A stretch of 20,747 nucleotides of DNA from Lachnospiraceae bacterium (GCA_017391545.1 JAFOYD010000041.1:1-20747); one strand, 5' to 3'. Counted from the stretch's first letter, positions 1-7,469 are shown. Program-made: numbers and translations. Notes: generated from the letters alone by a model not told the origin.

Positions 1-477
1 ACCCATCGATTATCTAAACCAATGAGCGTTCAAGTGGCATTATTATCATTATGATGATTACACAACTCTTCCCTTGTGCGACAGTAAATTGCTATGTACC
101 ACTTGTATTTCTTTCTCTCATTGTAAGTTCCATCCTTTCCCTCCTTCCAGACATAAAAAAAGAGCAACCGATATTACTCGATCACTCTGTGTTCACAACT
201 TCCATAATAATGATATCATGGACTCTACCTCAAAAAAATCACAATATTGTAATTCTATTGATATTTTTTGTAGTCTTCTGTAGCCTCATCTTTCTCCATC
301 ATCATCATAGCACTAACTGAATTCAAATAAAAGTATACAAATATTAGTCATTTATGAGCTTTATACGTAATTTTATTAGTTTTATATGAGTCTTACAAGA
401 TAGACCAACTAATCACCACTCGTTTTGTTGTCCATGATAATAATATCACTTTCAGGCTAATAAAAATAGATATATGT

Positions 478-532
478 CGTTAGTTCACTGTTAGTTCTTC
501 GTTAGTCTGCGGTTATCTTTTTGTTATATGAT
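478..532. repeat. Five tandem degenerate 11-bp repeats (GTTA core)
   Basis: GTTA occurs at 479, 490, 501, 512 and 523, exactly 11 bp apart each time. The first three units share GTTAGT and the last two GTTAT. A spacing of one helical turn places all cores on the same face of the DNA, as expected for cooperative binding of a small protein such as an excisionase, or of a recombinase arm-binding domain. No function can be assigned from sequence alone. Confidence 0.6.
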
Positions 533-559
533 AGATAAAACATACCGTTTTCCCATAAG

Positions 560-628
560 CTTACCACTCGTTACATTTCAGGTGCTTACCACTCAGCCTT
601 ACCACTTTTCTTACCACTTTTTATCACT
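560..628 (-). repeat. Four exact AGTGGTAAG direct repeats plus one degenerate copy
   Basis: Read on the minus strand, AGTGGTAAG occurs exactly at 610-618, 598-606, 585-593 and 560-568, with a degenerate copy at 620-628. Centre spacings are about 10, 12, 13 and 25 bp, so copies lie on nearly the same helical face. A further variant (AGTGGTGAT) lies near 412-420. Layout and sequence resemble the DR2 arm-type sites (AAGTAGTAAAT-like) bound by the N-terminal domain of Tn916-family integrases. The resemblance is from memory of that family and has not been tested. Confidence 0.6.
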
Positions 629-632
629 GTAT

Positions 633-662
633 TACGATATTTTGCGATACTTTACGAGGTTC
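633..662. repeat. Three tandem degenerate 10-bp repeats (TTRCGA core)
   Basis: Three adjacent 10-bp units (633-642, 643-652, 653-662) share the pattern TTACGATATT / TTGCGATACT / TTACGAGGTT. They directly follow the AGTGGTAAG array on the side of rlmI and may be part of the same recombination or binding region. Short and degenerate, so chance is possible. Confidence 0.35.
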
Positions 663-738
663 TTTTAATAAGCACCCAATGCCTTCAATCCCTTGAAAAT
701 CAAGCTTTTCAGCAACATTCACGCACTTACTTTTCTCA

Positions 739-756
739 CGAACACCTTAGTGTTCG
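739..756 (-). other. Hairpin over the rlmI stop codon
   Basis: A 7-bp perfect stem, CGAACAC with GTGTTCG, encloses a 4-nt loop containing part of the rlmI stop codon. No uridine run follows on either strand, so this is not a standard intrinsic terminator. It could stabilise the 3' end of the mRNA or be a weak stop signal. Confidence 0.35.
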
Positions 757-1949
757 TTCACCACCTGAAAGATATAGAACTTCAGATAATAGCTTTCATC
801 CGCCGCCCACAAGATCGGATGATCGGGGCTCTGGGTTCTGAATTCTACCTGTCTTAAGCGTTTATGCACTGCTTTTGCAGCCTCTTTGACTGTCTTTGCC
901 AGAAGCTCCTGTGTCATAAAGTGGGAGCATGAACAGGTCGCCAGATAACCGCCGTCCTTTACCAGCTTCATGCCCTTCATATTGATTTCGCGATAGCCCT
1001 TGATTGCATTTTTGGTAGCTTCTCTTGATTTGGTAAAAGCAGGTGGATCCAGGATGACGACATCATACTGGACACCTGCTGCTGCAAGTTTTGGCAACTC
1101 GTCCAGCACATTGGCACACCGAAAATGCACGGTATCCTCTAACTGATTCAATGCGGCATTTCTTCTTGCCTGCTCGATTGCGTATTCAGAGATATCCAGC
1201 CCTGTGACTTCGCTTGCACCTGCAATTCCGGCATTGAGCGCAAATGTTCCCATGTGTGTAAAGCAATCAAGCACTCTTTTACCCTTACAGATTTTCTGCA
1301 TGGCAAGCCTGTTGTATTTCTGGTCGAGGAAAAATCCAGTCTTTTGTCCATTTTCCACATCGACAATGTAGTGAACGCCATTTTCCACAATTTCTACATT
1401 CGTATCAAACGGCTCACCGATAAACCCTTTTACCTTTCTTAAGCCTTCCTTTTCCCGCTCTTTTGCATCGCTTCGCTCGTAGACACCCCGAATCGTTATC
1501 CCGTCTTCAGCCATGCACGCTTTCACAAGCTCCACGATTTCGTTCTTAAAGCAGTCAATGCCCAGTGCCAGCGATTCTACGACAAGAATATCCTCGTATT
1601 TGTCCACGACAATTCCCGGCAGGAAATCTGCCTCTCCAAAGATCACGCGGCAGGATGAAGTGTCCACCGTATCTTTGCGATAATTCCATGCTGCCTCTAC
1701 TCTACGTTTTAGGAAATCATGGTCAATGAGCTGTTCCTTGTCGCGCGTCATCATGCGCACTCTGATCTTGGAATTCTGGTTGATGAAACCGCGTCCCATC
1801 ATATATCCGTCAAAATCATGTACTGCCACAATATCACCATTCTTAAAGGTTCCCATGATCGTGTCGATCTCGTTATCATAGACCCACAGACCGCCTGCTT
1901 TCAGACTTCTGCCCTCTCTCTTTTTCAATGTCACAATTGCTTCACTCAT
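747..1949 (-). CDS. rlmI: RlmI-like class I rRNA methyltransferase (PUA + SAM-MTase)
   Basis: This 400-residue protein matches the RlmI/RlmK-L family of SAM-dependent 23S rRNA methyltransferases, whose E. coli member makes m5C1962. An N-terminal PUA-like RNA-binding part (about residues 1-80) includes the family signature GGLWVYDNEI. The family block GQKTGFFLDQ lies near residue 201, the SAM-binding motif LDCFTHMGTFALNAG near 227, and motif IV ILDPPAF near 299. TCSCS (near 338) carries the C-terminal cysteine of the m5C type. An upstream GTG (1961) is in frame, but its purine run abuts the codon; the ATG at 1949 has AAGGTGA at better spacing and fits family N-termini. It is the last gene of a minus-strand run and overlaps a 14-codon leader frame. 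The family is firm; the exact target base is inferred. Confidence 0.9.
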   Translation of the reverse strand: MSEAIVTLKKREGRSLKAGGLWVYDNEIDTIMGTFKNGDIVAVHDFDGYMMGRGFINQNSKIRVRMMTRDKEQLIDHDFLKRRVEAAWNYRKDTVDTSSCRVIFGEADFLPGIVVDKYEDILVVESLALGIDCFKNEIVELVKACMAEDGITIRGVYERSDAKEREKEGLRKVKGFIGEPFDTNVEIVENGVHYIVDVENGQKTGFFLDQKYNRLAMQKICKGKRVLDCFTHMGTFALNAGIAGASEVTGLDISEYAIEQARRNAALNQLEDTVHFRCANVLDELPKLAAAGVQYDVVILDPPAFTKSREATKNAIKGYREINMKGMKLVKDGGYLATCSCSHFMTQELLAKTVKEAAKAVHKRLRQVEFRTQSPDHPILWAADESYYLKFYIFQVVNEH

Positions 1950-1986
1950 TCCAAACTTCACCTTTCCCTAACGTATTTGTAACCAT
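1942..1986 (-). CDS. Possible 14-codon leader ORF overlapping the rlmI start
   Basis: An ATG at 1986 follows a good Shine-Dalgarno sequence (GAGGAG, 5-nt spacing), better than the one in front of rlmI. The frame reads MVTNTLGKGEVWNE and ends in TGA just after the rlmI ATG at 1949, so the two frames overlap by 8 nt. It may be a leader peptide that couples translation of the methyltransferase to ribosome arrival. It has no recognisable function, and a chance open frame of this length is easy to obtain; only the strong ribosome site makes it notable. Confidence 0.3.
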   Translation of the reverse strand: MVTNTLGKGEVWNE

Positions 1987-2012
1987 TCCGTCTCCTCATC
2001 GTTACACGTATT

Positions 2013-2792
2013 TTATAGTTGCCTTTCATCAAACAATAGCTCTATGTATTCATCAAACTTCTTCATGACACTTGTGTCAGATAATTCCGTCAGTCGTTCT
2101 CTGATCGATTTGAAATACCATGCCTGTTTTCTCTTGTCTGTCTGGTTGAATTTTTCCCACACAGTATCCCCGACCTGTCGCCACTCTTTCACAAGCGATT
2201 CCAGGTTGGCAGTTTTATCCGCCAGAACGATCATCTTCACATCAGCTTCCCTGTCCTTTAAGTGCTCGATGGCTTCACTTTTTCGGATTTCCCATGTGTC
2301 TGAGGCTGGAATTCCATGTCGCTTATTCTCCGTTTCAGCCTCGACGAGCCGTGACACTCTGTCACCGAACTCTCTTCTTAAATCATCCAGGGTCACATCT
2401 GTATCCTCCACTGTGTCATGGAGGATGGCAGCCTGCAGTACCTCGATGTCGTCTGTCAGCTCCATGGTATAGCCCACTGTGGTGATGATATGGGCCAGAT
2501 ACGGAATCTGTGTTCCCTTCCGGTATTGTCCCTTATGCGCCTTTGCAGCGTATTCATAAGCCTTGCCAAGTCCCGGATTCAATCCCTCGACAATCGGAAA
2601 AAGGGCTGGCCTTTCCTCCATCCCTTTATCCTCGTAGCGACATATGAACCTGCCATCCCTGCACATGACATAGCAGGGACAGCCACGTCCACATACCTGT
2701 TCATCTTTTTTGTAATTCAGTATGCTGTCAACTGCCCTACAGTAAAAACGTCCCTCACTGTCTGCATTCACAATATGTTCGTTTTTGTTCAT
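2013..2792 (-). CDS. HD-domain protein, ppGpp hydrolase-like, with Cys-rich N-terminus
   Basis: The 259-residue protein carries a RelA/SpoT-type HD hydrolase domain over about residues 75-205. Metal and catalytic positions are visible: H86 in AHKGQYRKG, H101 in PYLAHI, the HD pair H125-D126 with E129-D130 in ILHDTVEDTD, and D192 in LADKTANL. There is no synthetase or TGS domain, so it resembles stand-alone small alarmone hydrolases (Mesh1/SAH type), which remove pyrophosphate from (p)ppGpp. The first 60 residues are unusual, with six cysteines (C18, C34, C38, C40, C44, C51) that could bind a metal. The AAGGA ribosome site lies inside the end of the upstream SH3 gene, 3 bp away, so the two are translationally coupled. 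Substrate is inferred; another nucleotide is possible. Confidence 0.75.
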   Translation of the reverse strand: MNKNEHIVNADSEGRFYCRAVDSILNYKKDEQVCGRGCPCYVMCRDGRFICRYEDKGMEERPALFPIVEGLNPGLGKAYEYAAKAHKGQYRKGTQIPYLAHIITTVGYTMELTDDIEVLQAAILHDTVEDTDVTLDDLRREFGDRVSRLVEAETENKRHGIPASDTWEIRKSEAIEHLKDREADVKMIVLADKTANLESLVKEWRQVGDTVWEKFNQTDKRKQAWYFKSIRERLTELSDTSVMKKFDEYIELLFDERQL

Positions 2793-2795
2793 CCT

Positions 2796-3707
2796 TTAAT
2801 CCTTTTTTGTAAATTCGATGATCCAGCCTTTTCCCTCGCTGCCATCGCTCGTCTTATAGTCGCCGTACTCCATGCGGCACGTAAAGGATACCCCCTGCTC
2901 CGCCTTCATCTGATTGACCACATTTTCCATCAGCTTCTTGATCTTCGTCTCATCATCACCGATGGAAGAATTGCGATACACCGCCCCAAAAGTTTCTATA
3001 TTATAGCGTATGGCTCTGTTGAGCGCCAGCTTTAAATCCTTTTCATTGCGGAAGGGTCCCGCCAGACTGTCACTCAAATAATTATTTCTATAATTCAGGA
3101 GATATGTCTGCATGGTCATGGATGCCACTTTCTGGTCCAGTTTCGCCTCGCTGTCATATACCTCCTTCAGTAGCTTGCCGCTGTCCTGCAGGATGCAGTA
3201 GTCGGGCATAGCATACCCCATCAGGAAAGAATCCAGATACTTGATATAGGTATTTTCATCCATGTCCTCGATGTCACTTTTATCAAACTTACTCAGCTCA
3301 GAGTTTTTGAAAAAGGAGAACGTTCCCTTCGTAAGCTTTGTGATGTCAGTCTCCGAAACGACAGACGCAGAGGCATCTGCATTTTTTGAAACAAGACCAT
3401 TTCCCGGAACATAATAGGTTCCGTTCAATGAAATCTGAAACCATCCGTTTGATGTCACACCTGTTACATTTACCGGAATGTCTTTTGCAATGACAGTGAC
3501 AACTGTTGAATTTGCATCCGGCTGTTTGTATACCTTTGTATTCTCATTGCTGTAAAGCACTGCCTTGCTCTCTGTCACGGTAAACTCTACTGCATATACC
3601 TTTTGCAGAGCCACATTGCTGCCCATTACCTGAACAGATGACATGCCAATCACTGCTGCCAGCATCGCACCTGCTATCCTTACTCCTGTTTTTGTTGTTC
3701 TCTTCAT
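2796..3707 (-). CDS. Secreted SH3-domain protein of unknown function
   Basis: The 303-residue protein starts with a signal peptide (basic KRTTKTGVR, hydrophobic core about 10-28, probable cleavage after VYA near residue 39), so it acts outside the cell. Residues about 47-106 look like a bacterial SH3 domain (KVYKQPDANSTVVTVI, then NGWFQISLNGTYYVPGNGLV), a fold often found on proteins that touch the cell wall. The remaining 190 residues are mostly helical with many charged residues and match no family I recognise; there is no obvious catalytic motif. AAGGGG precedes the ATG at good spacing. It sits 28 bp downstream of the M13 peptidase gene and 3 bp upstream of the HD gene, most likely in one transcript, which suggests an envelope role. 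Confidence 0.7.
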   Translation of the reverse strand: MKRTTKTGVRIAGAMLAAVIGMSSVQVMGSNVALQKVYAVEFTVTESKAVLYSNENTKVYKQPDANSTVVTVIAKDIPVNVTGVTSNGWFQISLNGTYYVPGNGLVSKNADASASVVSETDITKLTKGTFSFFKNSELSKFDKSDIEDMDENTYIKYLDSFLMGYAMPDYCILQDSGKLLKEVYDSEAKLDQKVASMTMQTYLLNYRNNYLSDSLAGPFRNEKDLKLALNRAIRYNIETFGAVYRNSSIGDDETKIKKLMENVVNQMKAEQGVSFTCRMEYGDYKTSDGSEGKGWIIEFTKKD

Positions 3708-3735
3708 CGTAATGTCCCCTTATATATTCCTATCA

Positions 3736-5814
3736 TTATTTCCATATTCCCACTCTGTCTTCTGGTGCCACATACATGCCGTCGGTCTCCTTGATGTCAT
3801 AAATCTCATAAAATGCATCACAGGAACTTAAAACTGCATTAACGCGCACCTTATTCGGTGCATGTGTATCCGTGTTGAGCAGATACATCATAAAGCTTGC
3901 CGTATCCTCACTTGCCCAATTATACGCCATCTGACCAAATGCCTCATCAAGTGCTTTCGCATCATCACCGATAATGGATGCGATGCAGGTCATGGCTCCC
4001 AGATCCGCAATATTTTCCATCAGCGTCAACTCACCATTGACCTTTGTCCCCATCATTTCATAATTACCATAATAATCCACAATAGACTGGGACAATCTGT
4101 CATACTCCGCAAGCTCCTCATCTGTCCACCATACATTATAGTTGCCATACTCATCATACAATGCGCCGCTCGAATCGAAGGCGTGGCTTACTTCATGTGC
4201 GATGACAAATCCGATTCCGCCCATATTAGCACCATAGCTGTTGTCACTGTCATAAAATGGAGCCTGGAGAATGGCGGCCGGAAATACAAGTTCATTATTC
4301 AGCGGATCATACATGGCGTTGATGGTCTGTGGCGGTACATCCCATTCTGACCGGTCGACCTTCGTGCCAAGCTTACTGAGACTGTCATCGATGGCCACCT
4401 GCATACTTGTGAGCATATTGGACAACAGGCTTCCTCCCTCTGAAATCGGTGTAACCTGCATCATATCACGTGCCGCAGGCCACTCATCAGGATATCCGAT
4501 TTTCACCTGCATCGTCTCAAGCTTTCTGATCGCTTTCTTTTTCGTGTCTTCACTCATCCAGTCCTGTCTGTTTATGACTGCTTCATATTCTTTCAGGATC
4601 TGACCAATCATTTCCTCTACAGCCTCTTTATCCTTTTGTGAAAAATGCTGCTCCACATAAATCATTCCAAAATCCCATGGAAGCATATCCTGCGTCAGAT
4701 CCATCCATGTCTTCTCGTCGCCCCAGCTCTCTGTAATGCCATACAGGGCATTCTTCATATCATCCGTCAGTTTTGCATAGTTCGCATTTGCATACTTTGC
4801 AGTGTCATTGAGCATGACAAAAGTCGAGTAATCCTTCAGCGCCTGAAGATTTTCCTCCACAAGCAGTGAATTGATCTTTTTCGCCTGCTCCACGTCCATC
4901 ACTATATATTTATCCTGTCCGTCTATCCGCAATGTCTTCAGCATTTTAGGGACATCCACATTGCTATATAGCTTCTGAAGATCCTCCTCCGTATATACAT
5001 TATACGTAAGCTTCGGATCATACATCTGCTCTGTCGTCAAGGTTGATGCGCAGATATCTCTCAGCAGTCCTTCTATGGAATCAGTACTTTGCGCCGCCTC
5101 GTCAGCTGTCATGCCAAACTCCATCAGCATGTCATTGATGTATTCCAGATAGCGATCCACATATTCCTGTGTATCTTTCCCTTCAATGTACTCCTTGCCA
5201 ATCAGCGTATCAGCATACATCATGTACACTGCATATTCACTGGAATCAGCCTTATCCTGCATGATTCCATATCCACCCACGATACTGCTGAATCCAAATT
5301 CGCCGCTCAAATGTGCCAGTGCATCAACATACTCATCAATACTCGACGCATTCCGGATACTGTCCATATGCGGTTTCAGAGGCCCAAGTCCTGTCTCATT
5401 GCGGTTCTCCATATCTGACACACACTCGTACATATCTCGGATTTTCTGCTCGGAGCTTCCCTTCTCAAATTCTTCATCGCTCTCTGCCAGATCTCTGATG
5501 ATATCCTCCATCTCATTGCTCACCACTGCATTTAGCTCTCCGAACCAGTCCCAGTGTGCATCCGTAGCAGCAAGGTCGATTTGGGACAGCAGACCTTCAT
5601 TTACAAACTCATAATAATCATCCTGATATCGGACCTCGCTCCCGTCATCAGAAGTCTCCTGCCCGGAATCCTTTTGATCCTGTGAGGCATTGCTAAATTT
5701 ATCTTTGATGCTGTCCTTCCCTCTGTCCGCAAGACTATCAATGTCCACATTGCATCCTGTCATCTGCAGGGCCAATATGGCGGCCATAACGAACGCTGTT
5801 ATTTTTTTCTTCAT
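3736..5814 (-). CDS. M13 family zinc metallopeptidase, lipoprotein (neprilysin/PepO-like)
   Basis: The 692-residue protein begins with a lipoprotein signal ending in LQMTGC, so C21 is likely lipid-modified and the enzyme is anchored outside the membrane. A charged linker (about 25-65) precedes an M13 N-terminal domain and a C-terminal M13 catalytic domain. The substrate-binding motif NAMYDPLNNELVFPA lies at about 499-513, the zinc motif HEVSH at 540-544, the third ligand region ENIAD at 600-604, and the DTHAPNKVRVN block with H651 near the end. All key residues of an active neprilysin-type endopeptidase are present and the length is normal. The family cleaves small peptides; the natural substrate here is unknown. 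It is the first gene of a probable operon with the SH3, HD and rlmI genes. Confidence 0.93.
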   Translation of the reverse strand: MKKKITAFVMAAILALQMTGCNVDIDSLADRGKDSIKDKFSNASQDQKDSGQETSDDGSEVRYQDDYYEFVNEGLLSQIDLAATDAHWDWFGELNAVVSNEMEDIIRDLAESDEEFEKGSSEQKIRDMYECVSDMENRNETGLGPLKPHMDSIRNASSIDEYVDALAHLSGEFGFSSIVGGYGIMQDKADSSEYAVYMMYADTLIGKEYIEGKDTQEYVDRYLEYINDMLMEFGMTADEAAQSTDSIEGLLRDICASTLTTEQMYDPKLTYNVYTEEDLQKLYSNVDVPKMLKTLRIDGQDKYIVMDVEQAKKINSLLVEENLQALKDYSTFVMLNDTAKYANANYAKLTDDMKNALYGITESWGDEKTWMDLTQDMLPWDFGMIYVEQHFSQKDKEAVEEMIGQILKEYEAVINRQDWMSEDTKKKAIRKLETMQVKIGYPDEWPAARDMMQVTPISEGGSLLSNMLTSMQVAIDDSLSKLGTKVDRSEWDVPPQTINAMYDPLNNELVFPAAILQAPFYDSDNSYGANMGGIGFVIAHEVSHAFDSSGALYDEYGNYNVWWTDEELAEYDRLSQSIVDYYGNYEMMGTKVNGELTLMENIADLGAMTCIASIIGDDAKALDEAFGQMAYNWASEDTASFMMYLLNTDTHAPNKVRVNAVLSSCDAFYEIYDIKETDGMYVAPEDRVGIWK

Positions 5815-5880
5815 GTCTTTCCCCTTTCCTGTTACAGCTTTTTATGATAATATGATATACCAAAATCATCTAAAAAACAA

Positions 5881-5909
5881 TTCAAAATGTAATCCATATA
5901 TGATATGAT
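5881..5909 (+). promoter_or_regulatory. Candidate promoter of the GDPD gene
   Basis: TTCAAA (5881-5886) and TATGAT (5904-5909) are separated by 17 bp, a plausible sigma-A promoter about 65 nt upstream of the GDPD start. The region between the divergent M13 and GDPD genes is very AT-rich, so other boxes are possible. Confidence 0.4.
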
Positions 5910-5973
5910 ATAAATGAAACAAAAAATTTTATAAAATATACTTATGACATAAGAAACAGAGGTATTACGCACT

Positions 5974-6846
5974 ATGAAGATATTATTTGTTATCTTGATC
6001 ATTGTTTTGTCACTTGTCATTCTGTCAGGCCTGTACCTGATTTCAATCAAGCCCCGTATCCACGGCCGTCCTGACTATAAACCATTTTACGGACATATGT
6101 ATGCCCACCGGGGGCTTCACAATATGAATCCTGCCTTTTCAAAACCACAAGGCAGCTTCTCTGATACCGAAGACAATCTCCCCGAAAACTCCTATGCTGC
6201 GATCAAGCGTGCCGCTGATCTTGGCTATGGCATCGAGTTTGATGTACATCTTACCAAGGACAATATCCCTGTCGTTTTTCATGATGATACATTGAATCGT
6301 ATGTGTGGAGTTAAGGGCAACCTGAAGGACTATACTTTTGAAGAGCTTCAGCAGTTTCGTCTGCTTGGCACGGAGGAACGTATTCCCGCTTTTGTTGACA
6401 TCTTAAAAATGGTCGGTGGAAGGGTTCCCCTGATCATCGAATACAAGGTAGAAAAAAATGCAGACAGACTTTGTAGCATTTGCGACAACATTCTTTCCAA
6501 TTATAAAGGGTTGTACTGCATAGAATCCTTTCACCCTCTTGCCGTCCGCTGGTACAAGACCCACAGGCCCAATATTGTGAGAGGCCAGCTGTCAGAAGAC
6601 TTCACAAAGCAGAAGCTTAATCTTCCATATTTTCTGCTTTCCCACCTGATCGGCAACTGTTATGCATCGCCTGACTTTATAGCCTACAACTGCAAACATA
6701 AAAATGAACTTTCACGCAACATCTGCCGAAAGCTGTATCGGAGCCTGAGCGTTGCATGGACCGTTCGCTCACAGGAAGAACTCGACAATATTGCAAGAAG
6801 CTTTGATCTTTTTATATTTGAAGGCTTTGTTCCCCTTCAGCAGTAG
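5974..6846 (+). CDS. Membrane-anchored glycerophosphodiester phosphodiesterase family protein
   Basis: This 290-residue protein has one N-terminal membrane segment (residues about 3-24) followed by a GDPD TIM-barrel domain. The catalytic signature is visible: HRG at 45-47, ENS at 71-73, the metal ligands in FDVHLT (E88, D90, H92), HDDTLNR from H103, and IEYK near 155-158 as the next metal-binding strand. GDPD enzymes hydrolyse glycerophosphodiesters to glycerol-3-phosphate and an alcohol; membrane-anchored Gram-positive members may act on lipid head groups or teichoic acid pieces. The ribosome site AGAGG lies about 10 nt before the ATG. It is transcribed alone, divergent from the M13 gene. 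The family is well supported; the substrate is not known. Confidence 0.88.
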   Translation: MKILFVILIIVLSLVILSGLYLISIKPRIHGRPDYKPFYGHMYAHRGLHNMNPAFSKPQGSFSDTEDNLPENSYAAIKRAADLGYGIEFDVHLTKDNIPVVFHDDTLNRMCGVKGNLKDYTFEELQQFRLLGTEERIPAFVDILKMVGGRVPLIIEYKVEKNADRLCSICDNILSNYKGLYCIESFHPLAVRWYKTHRPNIVRGQLSEDFTKQKLNLPYFLLSHLIGNCYASPDFIAYNCKHKNELSRNICRKLYRSLSVAWTVRSQEELDNIARSFDLFIFEGFVPLQQ

Positions 6847-6963
6847 GATTTTCGTTAGGAAATCAGTACTATTTTCGCGTATCATTTTATATTTTAACGA
6901 AAATAGAAAATAAATACGATACATTTTTCTGTAATATTCTCTATATCATGTTACGTAAACCTA

Positions 6964-6972
6964 TGATATAAT
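6964..6972 (+). promoter_or_regulatory. Extended -10 promoter (TGaTATAAT)
   Basis: A perfect extended -10 element, TG-N-TATAAT, stands at 6964-6972. No good -35 box is found upstream, which extended -10 promoters tolerate. The predicted start near 6979 is about 285 nt upstream of an intrinsic terminator on the same strand, with no convincing gene between. Confidence 0.5.
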
Positions 6973-6978
6973 CTAATT

Positions 6979-7264
6979 GTTATATCGGATTATGGAATTT
7001 AACGGTAAGCATTTCATATTTGAGTACATCAGATTTTAAACAGACACCAGGACAGACTTCAGGAACGGCAGCTTTGTTTTACATCAGGCTTCGACTTCAG
7101 TTTTCTCATCGGTTTTACTTCGTGGATATGACATCTTAGGAATGACATCGGAATTTACATCAGGGTTTAAAACAGTTCAGTCTTCATAGCTTCAAGTATG
7201 AATGTCGTTTCAGACCATAAAATATAACAGGAAGGCTTCTGCTTAACGGCAGAAGCTTTTTTTG
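6979..7264 (+). ncRNA. Candidate non-coding RNA of about 285 nt
   Basis: The region between the GDPD gene and the antitoxin-like gene has a free-standing transcription unit: an extended -10 promoter on its left and a strong intrinsic terminator on its right. Inside are repeated short motifs of the ACATCAGG / ACTTCAG type at 7026, 7056, 7081, 7094, 7145 and 7157. A larger near-duplication (TACATCAG-GTTTAAAACAG-like) lies at 7025-7043 and 7156-7175. The only ATG frame near the start is a 15-codon frame at 6992-7039 without a ribosome site; after its TAA the same frame stays open without a start for about 50 codons, so a decayed small gene is an alternative. I do not recognise a known RNA family. 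Confidence 0.4.
7235..7263 (+). terminator. Intrinsic terminator
   Basis: An 8-bp perfect stem, GCTTCTGC (7235-7242) with GCAGAAGC (7249-7256), encloses a 6-nt loop and is followed by seven thymidines. It ends the candidate RNA unit that starts near 6979. Confidence 0.85.
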
Positions 7265-7377
7265 TGTTTAATAATTTAGATCGTTTATGTTTTTGCCAAT
7301 TTTTAATTGAATTTCACGCTTCGTTTGGTCATACCTAACAAATTTTCAAAACATTTACATAATATTTGATTTTTAAC

Positions 7378-7406
7378 TTGAAATTGTCAAAAAAATTATG
7401 TATATT
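7378..7406 (+). promoter_or_regulatory. Promoter of the YefM/Phd-like gene
   Basis: TTGAAA (7378-7383) and TATATT (7401-7406) are separated by exactly 17 bp. The predicted start near 7413 gives a leader of about 80 nt before the ATG at 7496. The -10 box overlaps the palindrome at 7405-7418. Confidence 0.55.
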
Positions 7407-7418
7407 GAATATATTCAA
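7405..7418. promoter_or_regulatory. 14-bp perfect palindrome, candidate operator
   Basis: TTGAATATATTCAA is a perfect palindrome overlapping the end of the -10 box and the predicted transcription start of the gene at 7496. YefM/Phd antitoxins usually repress their own promoter by binding such palindromes, so this is a reasonable operator candidate. The binding protein is inferred. Confidence 0.45.
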
Positions 7419-7433
7419 AGCACAAAACAATTT

Positions 7434-7469
7434 TTATTAGCTATATTCCCCAATTTTAATAGCTAATAA
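7434..7469 (+). promoter_or_regulatory. Leader hairpin upstream of the YefM/Phd-like gene
   Basis: An 11-bp perfect inverted repeat, TTATTAGCTAT with ATAGCTAATAA, with a 14-nt spacer, lies in the predicted 5' leader, ending 11 nt before the Shine-Dalgarno sequence. It could be a second operator or an RNA hairpin affecting translation. No uridine run follows, so it is not a terminator. Confidence 0.45.

Larger units (their letters stand above)
1..746. other. AT-rich gene-free stretch, possible end of an integrative element
   Basis: No credible coding sequence is visible on either strand: the longest open frame (51-320, plus) has no Shine-Dalgarno sequence and an odd hydrophobic, low-complexity composition. 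The stretch does hold three short phased repeat arrays at 478-532, 560-628 and 633-662 (listed separately). Such clusters of direct repeats next to a conserved chromosomal gene are typical of the ends of tyrosine-recombinase elements of the Tn916/Tn1549 kind. The integrase would have to lie to the left of position 1, which cannot be seen. The mobile-element reading is inference; the absence of genes and the presence of repeats are direct observations. Confidence 0.4.

Noticed and set aside
51..320. Plus-strand 89-codon open frame with hydrophobic stretches and a His run
   Set aside because: No Shine-Dalgarno sequence, low-complexity AT-rich DNA and no recognisable fold; most likely a chance frame.
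478..628. CRISPR array
   Set aside because: Repeats are only 9-11 bp and their spacers are far too short for CRISPR; no cas gene is present.
678..720. Inverted repeat CTTGA-AAA-TCAAG considered as a tRNA anticodon stem or attachment core
   Set aside because: No tRNA arms can be folded around it, and without the other element end no duplicated core can be shown.
3736..5814. Loss of activity in the M13 peptidase
   Set aside because: HEVSH, ENIAD and the C-terminal HAP-x4-RVN block are all intact, so it appears functional.
6847..6905. 9-bp inverted repeat TTTTCGTTA / TAACGAAAA after the GDPD gene as terminator
   Set aside because: The arms are AT-rich and 37 bp apart with no proper uridine run, so a terminator cannot be supported.
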